Positions 1-6,332 of a stretch of 12,979 bases of DNA are shown here, piece after piece. Each line of letters begins with the position of its first letter. The stretch's first letter is position 1. The notes beneath the pieces were generated by a model that saw only the letters and a program-made list of their open reading frames with translations, made no database searches and had not been told where the DNA came from. Location of the stretch: NCBI GenBank assembly GCA_964634565.1, contig CAZWLP010000066.1:1-12979 (forward strand), written 5' to 3'. Origin of the DNA: JAUVKT01 sp964634565 (lineage in GTDB: Bacteria; Bacteroidota; Bacteroidia; Bacteroidales; VadinHA17). The position numbers were made by a program, and so were the translations under genes.

Positions 1-28
1 AACGTCGGGGCATGTGCACCTGTTGAGT
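1..28. repeat. short imperfect inverted repeat at the left edge
   Basis: GGGGCA (7-12) and TGCACC (15-20) form a stem with one mismatch and a 2-base spacer, containing the perfect palindrome GTGCAC (14-19). AAC at 1-3 and GTT at 22-24 flank it, and bases 22-28 (GTTGAGT) fit the 7-base core GTTRRRY of integron attC sites. The unit is far too short for a complete attC (about 57 bases or more) and it is cut by the scaffold end. It is recorded because it lies next to a tyrosine recombinase gene. It may be chance. Confidence 0.2.
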
Positions 29-53
29 TTATATTTATTATGTCATTTTAATA

Positions 54-94
54 GGGTGTATATATGACCATTAATATGTGTGATATGTACACCC
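54..94. repeat. inverted repeat downstream of the recombinase gene
   Basis: GGGTGTATATA (54-64) and TATGTACACCC (84-94) are reverse complements at 10 of 11 positions, separated by 19 bases. The repeat ends 10 bases past the recombinase stop codon. On the minus strand it would form a hairpin in the recombinase mRNA 3' end, but it is followed by TATTAAAATG rather than a U run, so it is a poor intrinsic terminator. A recombinase-binding site (two inverted arms around a crossover region) is an alternative reading that cannot be tested here. Confidence 0.45.
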
Positions 95-104
95 AGTAAG
101 TTGT

Positions 105-1202
105 TTATATATCCAGAGGATTCTTTATCTGGCCCAGTTCATTGCTCGCCACGTGTGTATATATTTCCGTTGTCCTGGAGTCCTCATGTCCAAGAATTTC
201 CTGAATATAGCGTAAATTTATTCCCTGTTCAAGCAAATGTGTTGCAAAGCTGTGTCTTAAACTGTGTGGCGTAACATGCTTCTTTATCCCTGCCCGCTGT
301 ACTGCCTTATGAAATACCTTCTCAACACTTGTGGCACTGTACTGACTCTTATTCATACCTTCAAATAACCATACCTGAGGCCTGTACTCTTTATAATAAT
401 CCCTTAGAAGCGCCAGTAGCCTCTCTGATAATAAAGTGTACCTGTCCTTCTTTCCTTTTGATCCACATATCTTGATAAGACCTCTTTCAGAATCTATATC
501 TTCAATCTTAAGATTTATCAACTCACTGCGCCTTAGTCCTCCTGAATATATTGTGGTCAGTATAGTTCTGTGTTTTAGGTTAGCCGCTCCCTCAAGGATT
601 CTTTTAACCTCCTCCTTGCTCAATACAGTGGGTAGCTTCTTTTCTTTTTTTGGTCGTTTAATTCCATACTTTACCTTTTCCCTGTTAAGGACCTTCTCAT
701 AATAAAACTTAATAGCATTTATTCTCTGGTTCTGCTGGCTGACAGATATTTTTTTTTGCTTCATCAGGTCCAGGATGTAATCATTTATCTCTTCATGGCT
801 AAGAAAATCTATATCCTTATCAATAAAGTAGTCCATGAACTGCCTGAAGTAGCTGGTATAGGCCTTATATGTACTTTTACTATACCTTCGCTGAATGAGA
901 TGGTCAGTATATGCCTTTGGTACAGTAATCGATATTGATTTATTAGCCCGTATCTTTGGTACTACTTTCTGATATAATCCAGAGGTATCAATGTGCGCAA
1001 GATCTTTTACCTTACTCTTCAGGTTTATGACCTTAAATTCTTCTTCCTTGATAAACCAGTATTTCCTGTCCTGGTTCCAGGTGGCTCCATCAACTTTCCT
1101 TATGGCATTAATAATATCCTGGTTATAGGAAAAAATAATGGCTATAACCCTGACAGACTTAAAATAGTCTTTTTTTAGTAATATGGTTGGTTTGTCAGAC
1201 AA
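105..1202 (-). CDS. tyrosine recombinase (XerC/D- and IntI-like) with HARP-like N-terminal domain
   Basis: A 365-residue site-specific recombinase that should cut and rejoin DNA through a 3'-phosphotyrosine intermediate. The catalytic set is complete: R224 (GLRRSE), K249 (SKGKKDR), H313 and R316 (HSLRHSFATHLLE), H339 (LGH) and nucleophile Y348 (TEIYTHV). A SAM-like core-binding domain spans about 93-180 and the catalytic domain about 190-355. The C-terminal tail ending NPLDI resembles the SPLD-type tail of integron integrases, but the extra IntI insertion before the HxLR motif is absent. Residues about 17-57, with FSYNQDII and a W-N/D-x-x-x-x-Y-W pattern, resemble the HARP domain of SMARCAL1-type proteins and may bind DNA. 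The start is TTG (1200-1202); upstream in frame there is no ATG or GTG before a stop. The gene faces the scaffold end and is flanked by inverted repeats. It is probably part of a mobile or integron-like element; target sites are unknown. Confidence 0.9.
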   Translation of the reverse strand: MSDKPTILLKKDYFKSVRVIAIIFSYNQDIINAIRKVDGATWNQDRKYWFIKEEEFKVINLKSKVKDLAHIDTSGLYQKVVPKIRANKSISITVPKAYTDHLIQRRYSKSTYKAYTSYFRQFMDYFIDKDIDFLSHEEINDYILDLMKQKKISVSQQNQRINAIKFYYEKVLNREKVKYGIKRPKKEKKLPTVLSKEEVKRILEGAANLKHRTILTTIYSGGLRRSELINLKIEDIDSERGLIKICGSKGKKDRYTLLSERLLALLRDYYKEYRPQVWLFEGMNKSQYSATSVEKVFHKAVQRAGIKKHVTPHSLRHSFATHLLEQGINLRYIQEILGHEDSRTTEIYTHVASNELGQIKNPLDI

Positions 1203-1221
1203 GTATAATCTATTGACAAAG

Positions 1222-1301
1222 CTAAATTAATTAAATTTAGTGTTATTAGCAACAGAATGTCTTTTACTAAGATACAGCTTATAAGCCGGTAATAATATTA
1301 C
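1222..1301. repeat. three palindromes upstream of the recombinase gene
   Basis: The 156-base intergenic region (1203-1358) holds three symmetric elements. CTAAAT (1222-1227) and ATTTAG (1235-1240) flank TAATTAA, giving a 19-base AT-rich near-palindrome ending 20 bases before the recombinase TTG start. GCTTATAAGC (1277-1286) is a perfect 10-base palindrome. GTAATA-A-TATTAC (1289-1301) is a perfect 13-base palindrome around one central base. Nothing coding is seen here. Operators for autoregulation or recombinase-binding (attI-like) sites are possible; AT-rich DNA also yields such palindromes by chance. Confidence 0.45.
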
Positions 1302-1358
1302 TAATTACTGATGCTGCCTTGCAGAATATAATTCTTGCTGCATTAAATATCTTTTGGC

Positions 1359-1898
1359 TTATTTATCTCTGTCTGTACCCTTGTCTTTCGTACATTCAAA
1401 GGCTGTGGAGAATATATTCAATTGCTTTTCCTTACCACAAATCACTACCTGGTATACCTGGTTGTAAATATTGTCGGGTATTGCATAGCCCTGCTCTCCT
1501 GCAAGCAATCCGGCCAGGACAGGGGTAGAGTTGCTGTGTCCAACCACAAGTGCGTCTTCACCTCTCTTTAATAATATCTCTGCTATAGATTCCAGATCGC
1601 TGGGACTGTATATTTCAATTTCCAGATCTTTTAAAGTGGCTGTTGGAAGGGCTGTTTCTCTTGTTCTTGTATAATCTGTACTGTATATCCTCTCTATACC
1701 TATGTCTGTAAGAAACCGACTTATACTCTCAGCCCTTTCTGCTCCGCACGGTGTTAGAGGAGGATCTTTCAGATTTTCTTTGTCTATAACCTTCTCTGCA
1801 TGCCTTACAAGATATATAGTAAAGCTATCTTTTTCCTGTGCAATACCAGGTCCGTAAACGAAGATTGCCAGGATTAAAACGATTAGTAATCTCTTCAT
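1359..1898 (-). CDS. exported histidine phosphatase (SixA / phosphoglycerate-mutase-like)
   Basis: A 179-residue member of the histidine phosphatase superfamily. LVRHAEK supplies the phosphorylated histidine (R32, H33), S73-x6-R80-ETA the phosphate-binding arginine, and VGHS the second histidine (H121). The length matches short SixA-like proteins. Start ATG at 1898 was chosen because MKRLLIVLILAIFVYGPGIAQ is a clean signal peptide (n-region MKR, cleavage near A20-Q21). An in-frame ATG at 1979 would add 27 hydrophobic residues and would run through the terminator of the preceding gene. The protein is therefore likely periplasmic or secreted, which argues against a role as a cytoplasmic phosphohistidine phosphatase; a periplasmic phosphatase is more likely, substrate unknown. 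It is downstream of the peptidase gene on the same strand, but a terminator separates them, so it probably has its own promoter. Confidence 0.85.
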   Translation of the reverse strand: MKRLLIVLILAIFVYGPGIAQEKDSFTIYLVRHAEKVIDKENLKDPPLTPCGAERAESISRFLTDIGIERIYSTDYTRTRETALPTATLKDLEIEIYSPSDLESIAEILLKRGEDALVVGHSNSTPVLAGLLAGEQGYAIPDNIYNQVYQVVICGKEKQLNIFSTAFECTKDKGTDRDK

Positions 1899-1914
1899 AG
1901 TATAAAATTTTAAG

Positions 1915-1943
1915 CAAGATAATTTTATTAAGCCAGCTACAAA
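1915..1943 (-). promoter_or_regulatory. weak candidate promoter for the histidine phosphatase
   Basis: Read on the minus strand, TTTG (1943-1940) is followed after 18 bases by TATCTTG (1921-1915), an imperfect version of the Bacteroidetes -7 element TAnnTTTG. It ends 16 bases before the chosen ATG. The -7 match is inexact and the spacing slightly short. The position, right after a terminator and before the gene, is the main support. Confidence 0.25.
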
Positions 1944-1975
1944 AAATAACGGCATTAATAAAGTAATTAATGCCG
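1941..1975 (-). terminator. intrinsic terminator of the M28 peptidase gene
   Basis: CGGCATTAAT (1950-1959) and ATTAATGCCG (1966-1975) form a perfect 10-base-pair stem with a 6-base loop. On the minus strand the stem is followed by TTATTTTTT (1949-1941). It starts 24 bases past the peptidase stop codon, so the stem and U-rich tail are in the expected place. Confidence 0.85.
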
Positions 1976-1998
1976 CCACTGAAGTAACTTTTTCTTAT

Positions 1999-3555
1999 TT
2001 AGAATCGCCTTCCCCGTTGATTTTCAGAACCCGGAGTCTTTGGTTTCCTTGGTATCATCTCATCTCGCATGGCCGCCTGGTATACCATGGCTGCAACAAC
2101 TACTGCATTATGCCTGAGGTCGGACATTATAAGCCTTTCGTAAGTATCCATATTGGTATGATATCCTCTTCCGTATTCAATCTCGTCCTGTATAAACTGA
2201 AAAGCCGGAAGTCCGAGTGCATCAAAGGATAAGTGATCTGTTCCGCTGGTAGTCCTTTTAGTAACAGTAGAACAGCCCATATCAGCAAATGGCTTCAGCC
2301 ATTCTTCAAAGATAGGAGCTGCCATCTCGTTTTCCTGTGTATATATACCCCTGAACTTACCTGTTCCGTTATCCATATTAAGGTATAAGGCAAAGTTATT
2401 ATATCCATCTTTCATCTTTTTTGATTCAGGATCCTGCAGATATTTCTCAGCATATCCTCTTGAACCATGAAGCCCTTGTTCTTCGCCTCCCCAGAGTGCA
2501 ATGCGGATAGTTCTCCTGGGCTTAATATCGAGTGTTTTTAGTATCCTCATAGCCTCCATCATAACCATGCAACCTGAAGCATTATCTGCTGCCCCCGTTC
2601 CGGCATGCCATGAATCGAGGTGACCGCCAATTAATACAACCTGATCCTTTAGTTTTGGGTCGCTACCCTTTATCTCACCAATTACGTTGGTAACACTATT
2701 ACTTTCATAAAACTTATTCTCTATCTCTATCTCCATCTCAATATCCACATCGTGTTGCATCAGGCGAACAATTCTTCCGTGTGCCTCGGCAGGCAGGTTG
2801 ATCTCTGCTGGTGGCTCGGGATCTCCTGCAGTGTAGTTAGCACCGGTAGAGCGTGGGACGTTAAAAAATCCTGATCCATTAACCAGAACAGCTACATCTT
2901 CTTCCTGCAAGAAGGTGGATATCTGTCTTTGTAACATCCTCATCCTGCGATATTCGTCCATATTGAAATTTCCAAACCTGTTTCTGCCACCCGTCCTGGC
3001 CATTGTTATCTCCTCAAGTTCTTCATCGGTATACCTCGATGCAAGGGGTTCAAAGCTTACTTCATATGTCGAAGAGGACGGTAGTATGGCAATCTTACCT
3101 TTAAGCTGTCCCCTGTACCTATCAAAATCAGCTTCATTTTTAACATCAACAAGTACAGGTTTTCCTTTTATAAGCCCGTTGGTGCTTCCGGTCCATGCCT
3201 TCGGTGTTACGGCAAAGTTAGTGTAATAGGGCGTTGTAAGAGCCGCATAGGATTTTAGATTATCCCATCCGCCTCTATCAAAAGGCCTTGCAACTTCTAT
3301 CCTGACATTATCAAGACCAAGATCTTCCATCCATTTTTTGGTCCATTCATTGGCGCCTTTCTTACCGTTCGATGCCGTAAGTCTGGGGCCGAGGTAATCA
3401 GTCATCCAGAATGCCAGGTCTTCCATTTGCGAGTATTTGAGGCCTTCCTGCTTGATCTTATAAACCATTTCAAGATCAAGCTTTTCTGTCTGGGCAAATA
3501 CATTTATTGGAGAAAGTAATGCAATTACCAACAAGCTCAGAAGAAGTTTTTTCAT
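1999..3555 (-). CDS. exported M28-family zinc metallopeptidase with PA-like insert
   Basis: A 518-residue exported peptidase. The signal peptide MKKLLLSLLVIALLSPINVFAQ is cleaved near A21. The di-zinc aminopeptidase fold is shown by GGHLDSW (H312), AADNASG (bridging D324), GGEEQGLHGS (catalytic E358, ligand E359), LNMDNG (D395) and GYHTNMDTY (H466), the full M28 ligand set in the right order. The region before it, about residues 125-280, fits a protease-associated (PA) domain placed between an N-terminal helical part and the catalytic domain, as in glutamate carboxypeptidase- and PGCP-like M28 proteins. The tail (RKPKTPGSENQRGRRF) is basic and probably disordered. Expected role: release of N-terminal residues or dipeptide cleavage in the periplasm or outside the cell, for peptide scavenging; specificity cannot be read. 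It is divergent from mutS2 and ends at a strong terminator. Confidence 0.92.
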   Translation of the reverse strand: MKKLLLSLLVIALLSPINVFAQTEKLDLEMVYKIKQEGLKYSQMEDLAFWMTDYLGPRLTASNGKKGANEWTKKWMEDLGLDNVRIEVARPFDRGGWDNLKSYAALTTPYYTNFAVTPKAWTGSTNGLIKGKPVLVDVKNEADFDRYRGQLKGKIAILPSSSTYEVSFEPLASRYTDEELEEITMARTGGRNRFGNFNMDEYRRMRMLQRQISTFLQEEDVAVLVNGSGFFNVPRSTGANYTAGDPEPPAEINLPAEAHGRIVRLMQHDVDIEMEIEIENKFYESNSVTNVIGEIKGSDPKLKDQVVLIGGHLDSWHAGTGAADNASGCMVMMEAMRILKTLDIKPRRTIRIALWGGEEQGLHGSRGYAEKYLQDPESKKMKDGYNNFALYLNMDNGTGKFRGIYTQENEMAAPIFEEWLKPFADMGCSTVTKRTTSGTDHLSFDALGLPAFQFIQDEIEYGRGYHTNMDTYERLIMSDLRHNAVVVAAMVYQAAMRDEMIPRKPKTPGSENQRGRRF

Positions 3556-3658
3556 AGTATTATTGTTTTAGTTTATTTAGATTTGAATTAGCAACTAAAA
3601 TTATAGTATAATAGTGAACTGAGTAGTGTGCAAACTATTATTTAACATTAATTAACTT

Positions 3659-3666
3659 TACATTTG
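3659..3666 (+). promoter_or_regulatory. -7 promoter element upstream of mutS2
   Basis: TACATTTG matches the Bacteroidetes -7 consensus TAnnTTTG exactly and ends 20 bases before the mutS2 ATG, which would give a leader of roughly 10-15 bases. No clear TTTG lies at the -33 position, so the promoter is incomplete by consensus. The rest of the 131-base divergent region (3556-3686) is AT-rich; toward the peptidase gene it contains TAATTTTA (minus strand), a one-mismatch -7 candidate. Confidence 0.45.
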
Positions 3667-3686
3667 TTGCCTCTAAGAATGGTATT

Positions 3687-6189
3687 ATGGTGCATCCAGA
3701 GGATTTTGAAAAGAAAATTGGTTTTGACCGGATAAGAAAAATGGTCAGAGATAACTGTCTTAGTTCTCTCGGACAAAATTTGCTTGATGAGTTAGTTTTT
3801 ATGACCGACTTTGATTCGGTGCTAAGTGAGGTTAACAAAGTAAAAGAGTTTCAGCTCCTGATATCAGAAGGAGAGAACTTTCCTCTCGACCATTATTATG
3901 ATCTTACGGGCTGTCTGAATAAGATAAGGGTTGCAGGCGCCTATCCGGAGGTAATAGAACTGTTTAACCTGAAAAGATCCCTGGTAACAATAAAGGCCAT
4001 ATTTAATTTTATTAAGTCTAAGAACAGCGACAAGAAGGTATATCCTTATCTGGAGACAGTAAGTGCTGATATTAAAATCTTTCCCTATGTGCTTGATACT
4101 ATCGATCGCATTCTGTCAAAAGAAGGCATAATAAAGGACAATGCTTCACCCGAATTATCATCTATCCGAGGTGAGATGAAGAAGCTATCCGTTTCTGTAT
4201 CAAGGCGATTGCAAACAGTTCTTAAGCAGTCACAGGTGGATGGATTGGTTGAAAAAGGCACTGCAGTTGCTATACGTAACGGGAGGGGAGTAATACCTGT
4301 CAGTGTATACGATAAGAACAAGATTAAGGGACTTATTCACGACCAGTCGGCTACCGGTAAAACTGTATATATCGAACCCGAGGATGTCGTAGCTATGAAT
4401 AACAGGCTTATTGAACTCGAATACGAGGAAAAGCGTGAGCTGATTAAAATACTGGTAGTGTTTGCCGATGCTGTAAGGCCCTATATTGATAACCTGCTGG
4501 ACAATTACAAGGTGCTTGGTAAGATTGATTTTATAAGGGCTAAGGCAGTACTGGGAAACAGGCTCTTATCGAGCTGTCCGCATATAAGCGATAAAACAGA
4601 GATGGAATGGGTAAAAGCTATCCATCCCTTATTGTTTATTTCTTTTCAGGCGACGGGCGACAGAAAGGTTGTTCCCCTTGATATCAGGATGGATGAAAAG
4701 CAGAGGATAGTATTAATATCCGGCCCAAATGCAGGAGGTAAGTCTGTTTGCCTTAAGACCGTGGGTATGCTTCAATATATGTTTCAGTGCGGATTTACTG
4801 TGCCTGTAAAGGAGGAGTCGCGTTTTCGGCTCTTTCATAAGATTTTTATTGATATTGGCGATGAGCAGGATATGGATAATGACCTGAGTACTTATAGCTC
4901 CCACCTGCTTAATATGAAGCACTTTACAAAATACTCTGATAAGAATACCCTTATCCTGATTGATGAGTTCGGTACCGGAACAGAACCAACTCTGGGGGCT
5001 GCAATAGCAGAGGCTATCTTATCAAGATTTAACGAGATAGGTGTTTACGGTGTCTTTACCACTCACTATTCAAACCTTAAACATTATGCCTCATCGGCTG
5101 AAGGGATTGTAAATGGCGCAATGATGTTCGATAATCACCATATGCAGCCTCTTTTCAGACTCGATATTGGTAAGCCGGGCAGCTCGTTTGCATTTGAGAT
5201 AGCCCGTAAGATAGGACTGCCGGAGGATATTCTTGCCAATGCATCAGATAAGGTAGGTGAGGACCATATTAATTTTGACAGACATCTTAAGGATATATTG
5301 AGGGATAAGAGGTACTGGGATAAGAAGCGTCAGAATATAAGGGTAAACAGTAACAGGCTGGATGAGCTGATTGAGCAGTATGAGAAGGAGATGTCTGAAT
5401 TGAAAAGCGAGCGTAAAGATATTATCTCGCAGGCTAAGGCTGAGGCAAAGAGATTGCTTGATGATGCCAATAGGAAGATAGAAAGAACAATAAAGGAAAT
5501 AAGGGAATCACAGGCTGAGAAAGAAAAAACAAAGAAAGTCAGGTCTGAGCTACAGGAAGCAGTCTCTGATTCAGGCAGCGGGAGTGAAAGTGATGAGAAG
5601 ATTGATCGAAAAATTAAGAAACTGAGAGAGAAGGAGAAGGATCTTAAGAAAACACAGGCGCTAAGGGAGCTTAAGAAGGATGAGACTTTGGCAAAGACTA
5701 AGGAGGAAGTATTGGAAGACAGGCCATTGAAGGTAGGAGATAAGGTTATGATTGAAGGTGCTTCATCTGCTGGTGAGGTGAGTGAGATAGGAGGTAAGAA
5801 GGTGACCGTTGAGTTTGGTAATATAAAGACTACTGTTGATGCGAAGAAGCTTAAACGAATATCTGGTAATGAATATAGCAGGATATCTAGACAAAGCAGG
5901 CGACAACCATCGCTTGACTGGGAGGTGACAAAGCGAAAGTCGCGTTTTAAACCAGAGATTGATCTTCGTGGTGAAAGGGCAGAGGCTGCTCTGGAAAAGG
6001 TACGTGAGCTGGTTGATGAGGCTATTATGGTACAGTATGCCGATCTCAGGATACTACACGGTAAAGGCGATGGGATACTGAGACACCTTATCAGAGAATA
6101 CCTTTCTACTGTAGACCTGGTTGTTGACTACAGAGATGAACATGTTGAAGCAGGAGGATCTGGCGTAACAATTGTCAGGCTTGATGTTT
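3687..6189 (+). CDS. mutS2: endonuclease MutS2 (3' end lost in the scaffold gap)
   Basis: A MutS-family ATPase with a C-terminal Smr nuclease domain; 834 residues are visible. The order is the MutS2 core domains (about 1-320), the ATPase domain with Walker A GPNAGGKS (346-353), an STYSSHL signature and Walker B LILIDEFGTGTEP (D426, E427), then a long charged coiled coil (about 530-690), a small KOW-like beta segment (PLKVGDKVMIEGASSAGEV), and the Smr domain from about 757 with EIDLRG and LHGKGDGILRH. The MutS1 mismatch-recognition domain is missing, as usual for MutS2. Family members suppress homologous recombination and in some bacteria act on collided ribosomes. The final GGSGVTIVRLDV is the normal end of an Smr domain, so only a few residues should be missing. 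ATG at 3687 follows a -7 promoter element. Any residues read beyond the Ns are not part of this protein. Confidence 0.95.
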
Positions 6190-6289
6190 NNNNNNNNNNN
6201 NNNNNNNNNNNNNNNNNNNNNNNNNNNNNNNNNNNNNNNNNNNNNNNNNNNNNNNNNNNNNNNNNNNNNNNNNNNNNNNNNNNNNNNNN
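6190..6289. other. 100-N scaffold gap
   Basis: Exactly 100 consecutive Ns, the conventional placeholder for a gap of unknown length. It hides the mutS2 stop codon, any terminator, and possibly further genes or the upstream promoter of the receptor gene. A reading frame that appears to pass through it and end at 6320 is an artefact. Confidence 0.98.
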
Positions 6290-6317
6290 TAAACTGGTAT
6301 ATTATTCTAAAATTCTG

Positions 6318-6325
6318 TAGCTTTG
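6318..6325 (+). promoter_or_regulatory. -7 promoter element upstream of the TonB receptor
   Basis: TAGCTTTG is an exact TAnnTTTG match. About 21 bases upstream ACTG (6293-6296) is a partial -33 match, directly beside the N gap. The element ends only 7 bases before the ATG at 6333, so transcription from it would start at or next to the start codon and give a leaderless or near-leaderless mRNA. It could be chance. Confidence 0.35.
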
Positions 6326-6332
6326 AGTAGCT

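Noticed and set aside
1..94. A true integron attC site or cassette array
   Set aside because: Only 28 bases at the edge fit parts of the attC pattern, far below the minimum length, and the recombinase lacks the IntI-specific insertion. Kept only as a question in the findings.
1899..1979. Longer start (ATG at 1979) for the histidine phosphatase
   Set aside because: It would place the start inside the peptidase terminator stem-loop region and put 27 extra hydrophobic residues before a perfectly formed signal peptide.
5540..5720. Low-complexity Lys/Glu/Ser-rich stretch in mutS2 as a possible insertion or frameshift
   Set aside because: The frame is continuous, base composition matches the rest of the gene, and MutS2 proteins normally have a long charged coiled coil between ATPase and Smr domains.
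6187..6320. Continuation of the mutS2 reading frame through the Ns to a stop at 6318-6320
   Set aside because: The frame passes through unknown bases of unknown number; the residues after the gap have no relation to an Smr domain, which already looks complete just before the gap.
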